Shown: piece after piece, positions 22,700 to 34,589 of the stretch
Layout: every line of letters begins with the position of its first letter
Position numbering within the stretch: the first letter of the stretch is position 1
Origin: Amaurobius ferox
Taxonomy: Eukaryota > Arthropoda > Arachnida > Araneae > Amaurobiidae
Direction: 5' to 3'
NCBI GenBank assembly: GCA_951213105.1
Contig: OX578152.1
Coordinates: 98,121,068 to 98,185,067 of the forward strand
Length of the DNA: 64,000 bases
Notes under the pieces: model-generated
Seen by the model: the letters and a program-made list of their open reading frames with translations, nothing else
What the model was told of the DNA's origin: nothing
The model's database searches: none
Program-made: the position numbers and the translations under genes

Positions 22700-23045
22700 A
22701 TATATATTAAAATCCATGAAAATTCCTCTGTTAACCGCATAAATTCTGTTCAAAGTTAGTTTGAAAGAGAATTTTTCAATCTTACCAATGGTGTCAAGAT
22801 GAAAACTCTGATAATAATATAGGGGTTGCTAAAGAGCCGATCTGTATGAATATCTTCCAAAATCATTGTAAATCGGGCGTAAACATAAAATAACTAAAGA
22901 ACTTATTCGAAATTAAAGAAGAAAATAACGTCGTTGTACACCTATTTGGATTCTGAAATATTTGTGCACCAAATTTAATTGTCGTACGACGGTTAGATTT
23001 CCCGCTACAGACTACACAGAGAAACATCTTCTTTTATTATGATAG
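22700..23045. repeat. Diverged repeat family D, copy D2
   Basis: Has GGTGTCAAGATGAAAACTCT (about 22788), AACATAAAATAACTAAAG and the end GCTACAGACTACACAGAGAA followed by CTTCTTTTATTATGA. Confidence 0.6.
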
Positions 23046-23999
23046 AAGAAGAATGGTATAAAAGTGATTATTTTGCATCCTAAATGAATTATAAACATCA
23101 TATCATGATACTAGCCTTCGACATAGTTCTTGACAACAAAAAATGACTTCGACCAAGCAAACATGACAATTCCATTAACAGTACGATAAAGAACAATTAC
23201 GCGAACAATCAAATAGCATACCTGACGTATGTCGAATTGTGATTATTTTGTACACAGGCTATAACGCGAGACTTTCCCTTTATTCCCTATGAAAAATGAA
23301 ATATATTCTTCACTATTCTGCGATATATATATATTATATTTTTACCGTATCGTATAGATAGAGTATTGTTTTTCCGAGAATTTTGGAATTCAGAATTTTG
23401 AAAGGTGAGGTATTTTTTTAACCCCCCCCCCATTCAATCCAATTCGAACAAATTTGGGACATATATCCGTTATTGTGTGGGTATGCATGTGAGGTGTGGA
23501 GGTGATAACTGTAGAACAACTAACGCTATCAAAATTTATGTGTACACACATTATGTGAAAAACTAAAACTAAATAAAAGTTTAGAAATGTTTTATGATAA
23601 AAAAAGACGATTCATTCGAATTTTAAGATTTTCATAACATTATTGCAAAGTATTTGCATTGCTGTATACTGCATTATTGCTGTGGAAAACAAAGAAAACA
23701 TTTCAAAACAATGTAGTATTTAGTACTGGAAAATAAATCATGGCGTTGTCTGAGATTTAAGATTCGAACCTCTGATTAAAATTGCATCGAAATATATAGC
23801 GCATTCTCGAATACCCAACAACGCTTTTACCATAAATACGTCACTGCTTCCCATAGGAATGGATACCGGATGTGACGTCAGATGCAACTCCCAGTGCATA
23901 ACAATCGATGGACCGAAGAATGAAACCTTTCCCTAATGAAATCAAAAATCTCAATTCTATGCTTTTGTTTGAAAATTTTCAGAAAATAAAAAAATAGAC
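23046..23999. other. Spacer, nothing recognised
   Basis: AT-rich with a poly-C run near 23422. The part from about 23760 may be the start of D3. Confidence 0.35.
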
Positions 24000-24475
24000 A
24001 AATTATTTTATTTTTCATTAGAATGCGAAGATATACATCCATATTTATGCCGAAGTATTAAATTGTGCTAATCTTCTATTTTTGAATGAGATGAAGAAAG
24101 AATCAGATAACCTAAAACATACATGTTTCGATGTATTTAAAAATAAATAAAAATATATGAAGGAACTGCCTTATGAAATAGGTCTAAAAATCTTTATCAA
24201 AAGCAATCTTTGGTCTTTTCTATGATATCAAGATGGAAACTTTGTTATAATATTTTCGATCATCAAGGAACCAATTTGTATGAAAATCGCACCAAATTGT
24301 GCTGAAAATATAAAATAACCAAAACACTTTCGAAAACTAAAATAACCAAAACACTTCACAAAGTCGAATTTAAAAACAAACAAACTTGATGATGTTCGTC
24401 GTCCTGGCAATTCAAATAATTATGTACCGAATTTCGCGGCGAAGCATACACAAATCTTTTTTCATTATGTAAGAA
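24000..24475. repeat. Diverged repeat family D, copy D3
   Basis: Has TTAGAATGCGAAGATA (about 24018), TGATATCAAGATGGAAACTT (about 24223), AATATAAAATAACC and an end in TTTTTCATTATG. Confidence 0.6.
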
Positions 24476-25646
24476 TATGGGGAAATCGGTAATTTGAACT
24501 GCGCTATGGATATGAATGGTATCAAACTATGTATTTACTTTTTACATAGTTTATATTATATTAATTACGTTAACAAACCAAATACTCTCAATTCACCAGC
24601 GTTTTCAGATGTTGTCAACTTAACAAAACAAACCTTCAAATACAAGTCACCCACATCATGGCCTCACCTTCAGTATATGATGTCACACACTACGTAAAAC
24701 TCCATGGTTATAACATAAAAATTGAAATGTTTATCAGTGATTGAAACAGGTTTGGCAACATTTTGTAGCAGCCTCACCCAGAAATAGATATACAGATAAA
24801 TCAAGGTGTTTATATTATTAATTTTTCACGATATATTTTAAAAGATTAATTTGGGTACGAAAACTGTAAAAAAGACAGGTTTTTGTTTTCATTCTGATAA
24901 TAACTGTGTTACAAGTGGAGCTAATTATCGTTTTCTCCAAGTGAATTAATGCTATAAAAATCTTAAAATTCAACGAATTGCGAGAATAACTAAAACTTCT
25001 GTGTAGTTTTAGTTTTTTTCATAGCGTATCAATGCATAAAATTTCATAACGATAGGAGTATTCCTTTTTGATATATCGTGTCTACAGCTCACATACACAA
25101 ATACACATTACCTTTTAACCAACTCAATTTTCTCTCCAAACTCATTATAAAATGGTTTATCTATCCTTGTTTGTAGAAACCCTGATGTTGCAGATTTCGG
25201 CTTTAAAGACAAATATTTGATGTCTGATAAAAGTACAGTACTTGTAGGCCAACGTTGTTGCCAAAAGAAAGACCCACATCTTTGCTCAGAAATAAACAAG
25301 CAGGCGATTTTTGACCTTTTTTATAATTCTAAACTAACATGTTAAACCATGATAGTAAAATGCAATATGTTTAAATGTATAAATGAATTTCTAAGTCCGC
25401 GAAGTTTAAAAAAATGTATAGCATGATTAGAAGATATAATTACAGATAAATTTATAGCATGTAATGAAAGGTAATTCGAAGTTTATAAAATTTAACAGTT
25501 TCACCTAGATAAAATTTGGCTAATAAGAGAATGGAGTTAATTACAAAATTTTATTTTTAAAATATTTGGTGTGGGATGCTACACTTATACATTTGCACTC
25601 CATATATCCCTTAGGTCTATTTGCACTATAAACTGCAACAATGAAA
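24476..25646. other. AT-rich spacer, nothing recognised
   Basis: Short frames at 24494-24697 (+) and 25108-25299 (-) have no recognised motif. Confidence 0.35.
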
Positions 25647-26225
25647 AATCTGATGTCGACAGCAAATGCTTTTCCCTACAGACCTAATTCAATTTTTTTC
25701 TTTCTCTCATTCACAATGCATTCACTTGAATTCAGTTGTACAAAATAACAAGATTATGTTTTTGAAATAGCACCAAATTTGCAGTTTTTATACAAATTTT
25801 GTTTTCATTTGGTGATCTAGAATGTTTTAAAATGGCAACGAAGTAAAAATGCCAGAAAACTCAAATATCTAGCAAACGGTTCATCCTTAATCTTACTCTT
25901 TTCACCGTGAAAAAGTTGCGCATATTACAAGTATTTACTCAATACATTTAAGCACATTTAGTTTTTAATTCAGATTTTGACAATTTTTTGTGGGCCATTT
26001 TGCCATAAAAAGCAGGTTCTAATTTTCCAAATCGTATCAAAATCTAATCAGCACCTAAGTAACCCACAGGTGCAAAATTTTGTAAAATTTCGTTGATTAG
26101 TTTTTGAACTAGAGTAGATACATTACGTGCGCGCACACACACACGCACACACATACTCACACACATACTCACGCACACACATACTCACACACGCACGCAC
26201 ATACTCACACACGCACGCACAGAAA
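25647..26225 (+). mobile_element. Interspersed repeat family A, copy A2 (truncated)
   Basis: The head TCTGATGTCGACAGCAAATG is followed by the A-family body and a CA-rich tract (26128-26222). The tail hairpin is absent, so it is 3'-truncated at the microsatellite. Confidence 0.72.
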
Positions 26226-26240
26226 GAAAGAGAGAGAGAT
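26128..26240. repeat. (CA)n-rich tract followed by (GA)n
   Basis: Repeats of CACACGCACACACATACT followed by GAAAGAAAGAGAGAGAG. Confidence 0.85.
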
Positions 26241-26391
26241 TTAAATTTAACAATTTAATTAAAGTTAGAAAAATATTTTAAACTCTACATTCCTAAAATA
26301 TTATAAAGAAAATAAGGGTATTTCTAAATTTAGATTATTTCAAACTAAACAACATGCAGAGTCCACTCCGATGATAAGAGCTTGCAATTTT

Positions 26392-26463
26392 GTCCCAGTA
26401 GCTCAACGGTAGAGCGTCGGCTGGCCAATTTGGAGATCCAGGGTTCGACTCCCGTTTGGGGCA
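26392..26463 (+). pseudogene. tRNA-like sequence, possibly tRNA-Gly(GCC)-derived
   Basis: The 72-nt stretch fits tRNA spacing. The acceptor GTCCCAG pairs with TTGGGGC using wobbles, the D arm is GCTC...GAGC, and the T loop is TTCGACT. The anticodon loop reads TGGCCAA, which would give GCC, but position 33 is G instead of T. The anticodon and T stems have mismatches. It is most likely a tRNA pseudogene or a SINE head; a working tRNA is unlikely. Confidence 0.55.
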
Positions 26464-27090
26464 GCAAGGTTCTTTACAAACAGTCCATCGTTCTAAAATG
26501 TCAATCCTATAAAAATTTAAACACAGGACATCTTTAAAAACAAGATGGTGGACGAATCTTGAAAGTTTACGTAGAGCTTTTTGATTTAAATTATAAACAA
26601 TTGCAACCGAACCTAGCAACACCCATCTTCTCTTGTGCTAAATACTTTCAATGGTTTGGTACTTTTAATGGTTGGTAAGTTCTACAAATTCTAAAAGATG
26701 TCCTATGAAATAATTCTATTATTTTTTATATCTTTCTAATGTATTTAAGAAGGCAAAGGGAATTTTTTAAAAGTATGCAATTTGGAATCTTTTCAATACC
26801 TTGAATCGATTAGTTTTATACATGTTATTTTATTTACATCTCAATTATTTTCGTATTGTCTTTGAAAAGTTCAATAATTATGCTCGTATTTTACGCTTTT
26901 CGTTGCTTTTTATGCACTGCACTCTCTAATGCAGGGTATCTAAAGCCGATTGTTAGATTAATCGGAAAATCAATGAAAATAAACACTTTTCTGAAAATAA
27001 CTGCGTTACATCTATTCAGAAAAATAAAAAGGATGTGTATTTAATGATCACATTTTCAAACTTTTACATAAAATAAATATGATGCGTCCG
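26464..27090. other. Spacer, nothing recognised
   Basis: If the tRNA-like sequence is a SINE head, its body would lie in the first 150 bp here, but no second copy is present to confirm it. Confidence 0.35.
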
Positions 27091-27230
27091 ACACTTAATT
27101 TCCCCTTCAAATTGATATTCCCTACAATTTTCCCTTCAGATTGGTATTCCCTACGATTTTCCCTTCAAATTGATATTCCCTACAATTTCCCCTTCAAATT
27201 GATATTTCTTACAACTTTCCCTACAGATTC
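27091..27230. repeat. Tandem array, 30-bp unit, about 4.5 copies
   Basis: Repeats of CCCCTTCAAATTGATATTCC plus CTACAATTTT, well conserved. Confidence 0.9.
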
Positions 27231-28097
27231 ATAATGTCACTATTATGGGAAAATGATAGGGAAAATTAGAACATTCTTATAAATCGAAATAGCTGAAAAT
27301 TAATAAGTTTATTTTATTTACCGATTGAATATTGCATATCGAATTTCATGGAACTGGTCTAAATTATAAAATAATATAAGTAATATAAATCTACTTTAAA
27401 ATAAAAATCTTCATTCTCACTAAAGACGATAAAACATAGTTACAAACCTGGGCTGTTTCGGGCGCAAAACGCCCTTCATCAAATGCATATGACAGGATAC
27501 TGATACATTTTATATCTGCTGTGTCCTTTCAATATTACATGTTTTTCATTTCTCTGTTTTTCCTTGTACTATTTGGCCATTAATAATACGCAAATTTTGT
27601 TCACGGTTTGGCTGGGTATGAAAAGCCCAATGTATTTATTTCCTGTCATATTCCTCCGATGAAAGAAATTTTACGCCCGAAAGCGCACAGGTTTGTAAAT
27701 ATGTTTTAACGCCTTGTAGTGAGAATAAAGACTGCTTTTTTAAGGTAGTTTTATATTTAAATTTTAGGTGTGCTGTCTTAATGTAATCAATGTAATGTCA
27801 TGAGTAGTGTAAAATGTAGTAATGGAACTAGTTTACACCCTCATTTCCTTTTGACAATTTAGACAGATGAAGCAGTTTCAATAATTTTGCATAATGTCAT
27901 TTAATAGAAAGATTTATATAGTATTGCTTTGAACTGAAACTGCCTACTTCTTCAATTTGGTTCAATTTCATGTGGGATTAAAATGTGTCTTCTATTTTTC
28001 TATACTCCACTTTTGGGTAGAGGAAGTTATTCGAATACTTTTTTTCAGTGTTTTCGCCCTCATTCGTTTTTTTGTTCTCTTTTTTCTTCACGTAATT
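27231..28097. other. Spacer with a short inverted pair
   Basis: Two similar blocks in opposite orientation: ACAAACCTGGGCTGTTTCGG near 27442 and CCGAAAGCGCACAGGTTTGT near 27677, both next to a run about -GAGAATAAAGAC/TTCATTCTCACTAAAG-. This suggests a ~300-bp inverted-repeat element at about 27395-27750. Confidence 0.4.
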
Positions 28098-28711
28098 GAC
28101 ATACAAACTTATGCAACATTTTGACGTACAGCCCTATGTAGTATTTTAATATACAAACCTATGTAGTATTTTAATATACAAACCTATGTAGTATTTTAAC
28201 GTAGAAATCTATGTAGTATTTTAATGTAGAAATCTGTTCAGTATTTTGACGTAGAAACCTATGTAGTATTTTGACGTACAAATATATGTACTATTTTGAC
28301 ATACAAACCTATGCAGTATTTTGACGTACAAACCTATATAGTATTTTGCTATACAAACCTATGTAGCATTTTGATATACAAATTTATGTAGTATTTTGAT
28401 AAACAAGTCTATGTAGTATTTTGATATACAAGTCTATGCAGTATTTTGAGGTACAAACCTAAGTATTTTGACGTACAAACCTATATTATTTTGACGCACA
28501 AACCTATGCAGTATTTTAACGTACAAACCTATGTAGTATTTTGACGTACAAATCTATATAGTATTTTGACGTATAGGCCTATATAGTATTTTAGCGTAGA
28601 AACCTGTGTAGTAATTTAACGTAGAAACCTATATAGTAATTTGACGTAGAAACCTATGTAGTATTTTCACGTAGAAACCTGAATATTTTGACGTACAAAC
28701 CTATGTAGTAT
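28098..28711. repeat. Tandem array, 25-bp unit, about 24 copies
   Basis: Consensus GTATTTTGACGTACAAACCT + ATGTA. Units vary at the GACGTA and ATGTA positions and a few are shortened. Confidence 0.93.
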
Positions 28712-30244
28712 ACATGAATTGACTTGTTAGAACCAGAAGAACATTTCAATTGAAAATACTGATCCGTAATTTGTAAAGAAAATTCAAAATACACATTTAA
28801 AAATGTTGTAAAATCATCTATCTCTACACAAAATGCTAACTTTAAACTTAATAATATCCATTGAACAATGGTTTAAAAGTTTTTAAAAATGCGTGTCTGT
28901 AATTTTAAAAGCTAAATGATATGGGAAAGAATTAAAATGATATTATTTTAGTTTGGAATTTCAAAAATTACTTTTCAGTGAAAAATATATCTGTAGTGCT
29001 TTAAACAGATGCTTTTCAAAAGAAGTAAATTCAATTATATTTCAAGATATTTAAATATGAAACATCTGAGAATTTAAGAAAAATGCTTTAAATACTCAGC
29101 ATATTTACAAAATTAGACATATCCCTGAAAATCCCTAATTAAAAATCCCCATGCCAAAAAAAAAGCCCTTATTGCCGAGCTCTGCGTTTTTCTATCTAAA
29201 TTGTTCACTTACACAATAGTTCCGATATCTTCTAAAACATGCTACGAGAATATCAAGTTTCCTCAATTCTAAAGAATAATTGTTCCAAAGTAAGTTTTAA
29301 ATTAAGTTAATTGCGCAGCAAAACTAAAATTCCAATACCAAATTACCAAAACCGTTACAAAACCGTAACAGAAATCCTTAGAATAAAAAAAACAAAAGTT
29401 CGCTTTTTTAATCGGAAAGTCGTTTTATTTAATTACCTATAATTGAAGATCGTCCTTATTTTTATTCACACAGCTTCGGAATAAAGAAGACACGCTGATC
29501 ATTTTCACATTTAATTACAAACATGTATGTTATGTTCTTTTATATCATATTTACAAATTAAAATCATTGTGCAAATTTTGACTTATTTCTTTCTAAAATA
29601 TGAAAATATGCAAAATATTTCTGTTAAATGCATTTACGAGATGAAAGTTAATTATTTAACGCAAGATATATTGATAGAAAATATTCCAAATTCTTTTGCT
29701 ACATTATTACTTTGATTCTTAAGTTTTTATATATTTTGGTTAGAAAATATATCATATTTCGCATTTCTATTTAGAAGATATGTATTTTGTTATTATTTTT
29801 ACGATAATGAATTAGTCCATACAATTTTAAATGCAGAGTATAAATGCGGTATGCGAGAAAAATATTTACATAGAAAGCGAATTTTGAAAAATAAAGTCTG
29901 ATATTCTTTCAAATTTCTTTATATAATTTCACAAATTTATTCAAAAGATACCACAGAAAATTTCATTATGTTTGTGTATATCAAATGTCAAAATCATATA
30001 ATATATCTAGTAAACAATTTTTCAGATAGGTGGCACTAATATATTTTGGAATTGAGGTCTTTGGTTATCATCTTACGTATTAAAAACAGCAGACGAAATT
30101 TCTGATATAATTTTAGGGTATATTAGTGCTGCATAAATGAAAAAAAAACATATATTTCTGAAAAAAAAATTCGATTTAACTATTCATTTTATGAATTTAA
30201 ATTTTGAAGTGCATGGTTAAGGTTTTAAATAAGGTTTGTCTGCC
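28712..30244. other. AT-rich spacer, nothing recognised
   Basis: No repeat or coding structure I can support. Confidence 0.4.
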
Positions 30245-30366
30245 TTTCCATTCGTACCACCTGGCGATCCAAAACGTGTAAATCCGTCAAAATCTCATGT
30301 TTTAAATTTTGATTCCATTTCAGTATTTTCCTCACGCATTAACGTGAATGACAGATAAAGTAAAAA
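30245..30366 (+). mobile_element. Family A tail fragment
   Basis: CGATCCAAAACGTGTAAATC, then TTTTGATTCCATTTCAGTAT and AGATAAAGTAAAAATT match the last ~120 bp of family A in decayed form. Confidence 0.5.
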
Positions 30367-31002
30367 TTAGCATTAATAATTATTTATTCTCACATTTGTC
30401 TTTTACTTAATGTATTTATATATTTTTTCTAAAAATTTCAAACAATTAATCCTGTGAGTAAAAATCTTTTGAGTATCTCCATAGCTCAAAATTATGGCAC
30501 ATTCCCATGTGACACATTCTCGATGACATGTTTTGGTATGCCATGTTGTGGACGTAACTACATATCTATAATTTTTCACATAAAACTTAAGATACAACAG
30601 ACAGAATATATTATTCTATAAGAAGTTCGAATTGAAAGGGAACATTCTGTAGACTTATACGTATTTTAAACAAATGAATCATCAGTATCTGATAGCATTT
30701 GCATATAAGGATAGAATAAATATTATAATTTTATCAGACGATCATAAATAATTCATAACATAGCGTTAGAGTTTTCGAATGGCCATCTAGAAATTGATTC
30801 CTGATATATGTGTTGTAGGTAGATTTAAATAGAATGTTAAAAGATATGTATATTTTCCTATACATTTGTTTCTAGGAAAAGATAATGTTTTGTTTATGCA
30901 TGAAAATTATTTTAAACTACTAACCCTACTAGTGTTATAACGTATTCTCAAAAACCGTGGATATACTCTCAGGATACAAAAAACTTTAATTTCTCCTTTT
31001 AT
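30367..31002. other. AT-rich spacer, nothing recognised
   Basis: Short frame 30403-30597 (-) has no recognised motif. Confidence 0.35.
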
Positions 31003-31084
31003 GTCGGCTTGTCTTATTTTCATTTCTTTTAATATCCACTTTCTCGGCTTTAAATATCCCCTTTCATCTCGTCTTGTACAGCTT

Positions 31085-31348
31085 TCATTGACTTTTCATC
31101 TCGTCTTGTCTGACTTTAATCTTTTCTTCCATCTTTTCTGCCATCCCTTCTTGTCCTGCTTGTATTGCTTTCATGTCTCCCTTCATAGCTTCTTGTCCGG
31201 CTTGTATTGATTTCATACCTTCCTTTATAGCTTATTGCACGGCTTTCATTACTTTCATGTTTCCTTTCACAGTTTCTTGTCTGTTTTTCATTAATTCTAT
31301 CATCTCGTTCAACTATTCCTTCATCGTTTCTCTACTTGGGGGAGCCAT
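31085..31348 (-). pseudogene. Retroelement gag-like coiled-coil N-terminus, decayed
   Basis: Read on the - strand from an ATG at 31348, the frame gives MAPPSRETMKE and then many Lys/Glu/Gln/Met-rich units such as MKSIQAGQEAMKGD and MKAIQAGQEGMAEKME. This strongly heptad-like charged pattern matches the coiled-coil start of LTR-retroelement gag proteins I recall from spider annotations. Two in-frame stops (TAG after MKE, TAA after MKAVQ-) sit where Gln codons would fit, consistent with C-to-T decay, and the frame ends at TGA 31085-31087. Sequence from 31084 down to about 31003 continues the pattern in broken form. The + strand frames here (31001-31388) are antisense shadows. Exact family is uncertain. 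Confidence 0.6.
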
Positions 31349-31540
31349 AATCGAGGAACTCACGAAAAACGCCGGATCTGCTAATTAATAATGAAATTGA
31401 ATAAGTTCCCAGGATAGTGCGTAAGTGATATATGACTGCCAAATTTCATAAAAGTCAAGCAAATAATTCGAGATGATGCGTCTGCGAACACATATTTTAA
31501 TCATACAGAATGCATAGACACACGGAGGTCACAGTAAAGA

Positions 31541-32484
31541 AATCTGATGTGGGCAGCACATGACTTTCCTTATATAATGCAATGAATTTACTACTTTTAC
31601 AGTTAAAAAAAATGTTATTTTTATAGTAGGTACCTATATTCTTTCCAAGATATTGAATATTCTTCAATTAGTCGTCATTTTCATTGATTTAGCGTCATTT
31701 TTATCCATTTGGCGAGATTTTCGTTAATTCGACAACATTTAAAAATGTCGCCATGTTGGCGACATTCCGCTAAATTCGTCGCCAAAATCTCGCCAAGCGT
31801 TATAAACGAAGGAATAAGTTATTCTTACAGCGGATAAATGACTATTGGAGTTCAAATACAAATGTATTACTTAAAGTATCTTTTCTCGTGAATGGAATGA
31901 GTTAGATCCACGAGAATGATGTCACCAAATTTATCGCATGATATTACATATGAAAAGTGAACATGTTTCTTAACAGTTATATTTTATTTTAATTTATGGG
32001 ATTTTTTGATAAATTTATTTGAAAAATCTGCAATATGTCGAGAACGGTTCATGCTAGCGATTAAAGTTTATGTCAATCTTTTTCTAAGGAAAAATTACAT
32101 AAGAAATGTCTATTTGCGAAACTTTATTAAAGGTTTTGATTTTTTGATGATTTTTTCAAAATTTCACTCGAAAATTTAGGGGGGTTCTGAACATTTGATT
32201 ACGTATAAAAACAATAAGCTTCCAGGAATTCATGGATTGTGATTTTTGTACCAAATTTCATTTGAATCGTTCCATTCTTTCGTGAGACATCGCCGCCACA
32301 GACTCACTGACTCACACACACACCCACACACATACTTTCACACACACACAGACATCACCTCAAAAATGTTTGATTCGTGATCAGGGATGCTTGAAACGTG
32401 CTCTTCCGTCGAAAACTCGAATTCGAATTTTCGACCCTGTCACAATACTTTCCTTATACATTATGTATATAAGGAAAGTAAAAA
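31541..32484 (+). mobile_element. Interspersed repeat family B, copy B2
   Basis: Head AATCTGATGTGGGCAGCACA, CA tract at about 32308-32350, and tail hairpin ACTTTCCTTATACATTATGT followed by ATATAAGGAAAGTAAAAA. Full length and non-coding. Confidence 0.88.
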
Positions 32485-32488
32485 GGCT

Positions 32489-32605
32489 AGTTCATGTCTT
32501 AGGGTACTCAAACGTGTAAATCCCTCGAAAATTTGAATATGAAATCTTCGACCCTATTAGCTATAAATACTACCTGTAAATCTAATGTATCTTACAAGGA
32601 AATTA
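32489..32605 (+). mobile_element. Family A tail fragment
   Basis: GTACTCAAACGTGTAAATCC, GAATATGAAATCTTCGACCC and AAGGAAATTAAAATAATC echo the A-family tail. Duplicated at 34596-34710 as part of the segmental duplication. Confidence 0.45.
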
Positions 32606-33660
32606 AAATAATCTATTAGCATTTTTTGAATTTTCTGTCAGCCATTGAGGAAAATTGGTTATACTATAGAAATCAAACTCTATTACATCGGTACCAAAGT
32701 GTAAGTATCCTATACAATCATATGAATACAAAATATTAATGTATCGTGAGATCATTAATTACCGATGCATCGATGCATAGCTGTATCTATGCACCCATCA
32801 TTAATTCTTGCCGTAACTTGATTTAACTTATAATCGGTATTTCCGATTGCTCAATCCCAGACAAATTTCTTTCGGCAATAATTCTTAGGTCACATAAGCG
32901 AAATAGATACGTATCATATAATACGTATCTTTAAGGTCATATCAGCGAAAATAGATATCTAACATATAGCACGCATCTTTATCATATGACAATCTCGCAG
33001 AAAATTTTTAGCGATCAATTACTAATCTTAGCACCTGTGTCTGCAATGAATTTCTGCAACATACCATCGCAAATGAAGAAATGGAAATTGCCTTGTGTTT
33101 TAACTATCAAACTAAATAATCAACATCCAATACAGTTACAATACATACCAATACAGTCGTTATTCAAATACTTGATTTAGACCTGCATATTTTGCAGTTT
33201 TAATCTTCTGAAACTATCGTATTCCATGATTGCAATATAGATCGGCCTTAAGTTGTGTTAGACAGAATCAAATGCGTGTGAATTATGACGCAATACTTAT
33301 AATGAGAGCTGTTAAACTTTTCTATTTAAACAGTTGCACGAAATATGATTTTTTTTTCAAATTACGCTCTAATTGTCGCTATAAAGACAATACGGTTTAG
33401 AAAGTTTTGTATAAAACAACTTATAACACTACAGGACGGTATTTATCAAACTGTTTTGGTCGACAGTTTTTATCTCAGTTTTGGAAAATTTAATTTGATG
33501 ACGAAACCCCAAAACGAATGAAAAAAATCCTTGTGGTCCAAATAAAAACATTCAAATGTTACTCTTATTTTCAATTTTTAAGGAAATTTACATGAAACTG
33601 TCACGTTGCGTAATTCCTGAAATACTGATCCAAGGGTTCTGAGGAACACATTAAAAAAAA
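32606..33660. other. Unique part of the duplicated unit, copy 1
   Basis: AT-rich DNA. The 64-codon frame 32986-33180 is retained in copy 2 (35084-35278) with a few changes but shows no recognisable domain. High identity of the duplication explains its preservation without selection. A palindromic stretch of ACCGATGCATCGATGCAT type lies near 32761-32790. Confidence 0.45.
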
Positions 33661-34589
33661 ATCTGATGTGAGCAGCACATGACTTTCCTTATATAATGCA
33701 ATGAATTTACTACTTTCACAGTTAAAAAAAAATTTATTCTTATAGTAGATACTTATATTCTTTCCAAGATATTGAATTTTCTTCAATTAGTCGTCATTTT
33801 CATTGATTTAGCGTCATTTTTATCTATTTTGCGAGATTTTCATTAATTTCGCAACATTTAAAAAATCGCCAAGTTGGCGACATTCCACCAAATTTGTCGC
33901 CAAAATCTCGCCAAGCGTTATGGACGCAGAAATAAAATATTCTTATATAGATAAATGACTATTGGCGTTCAAATACAAAAGTTTTACTCAAAGTATCTTT
34001 TCTCATGAATGGAACGAGCTAGATCCACGAGAATGATGTCACCAAATTTTTCGCAGGATATCACATATGAAAAGTGAACATGTTTCTTAAAGGTTAATAC
34101 ATTTTTTTAATTTATGGGAGATTTTGATAAATTTATTTGAAAAACGTGTAGTATCTCGAGAACGGATCATGCTAGCGTTCTAAAGTTTATGTCAATCGTT
34201 TTCTAAGGAAAACTTTCATAAGAAATGTCTATTTGCGTAACTTTATTAAAGATTTTGATTTTTTGATGATTTTTTCAAAATTTCACTTGAAAATTTAGGG
34301 GGTTTTGAACATTTGATTGCGTTTAAAACGAATAGGCTTCCAGTATTCACGGATTGTGATTTTTGTACCAAATTTCATTCGAATCGCTCCATTCGTTCGT
34401 GAGATATCGTCTTCACAGACTCACTGACACATACACCTCCCCCCCCCCACACACAGACATCACCTCAAAAATGTTTCATTCGTGATCAGGGATGCTTGAA
34501 ACGTGATCTCCCGTCGAAAACTCGAATTCGAATTTTCGACCCTGTCACAATACTTTCCTTATACATTATGTATATAAGGAAAGTAAAAA
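33661..34589 (+). mobile_element. Interspersed repeat family B, copy B3
   Basis: Head ATCTGATGTGAGCAGCACAT; the CA tract is replaced by ACACCTCCCCCCCCCCACAC at about 34432; intact tail hairpin and AAAAA end. Flanking sequence is shared with B4. Confidence 0.88.

Noticed and set aside
28098..28711. Possible CRISPR-like array (25-bp repeats)
   Set aside because: There are no spacers: units are directly contiguous and the context is eukaryotic.
32761..32830. ATCGATGCAT-type palindromes as a regulatory site
   Set aside because: Simple AT-rich palindromic sequence, duplicated only because the whole 2.1-kb unit is duplicated.
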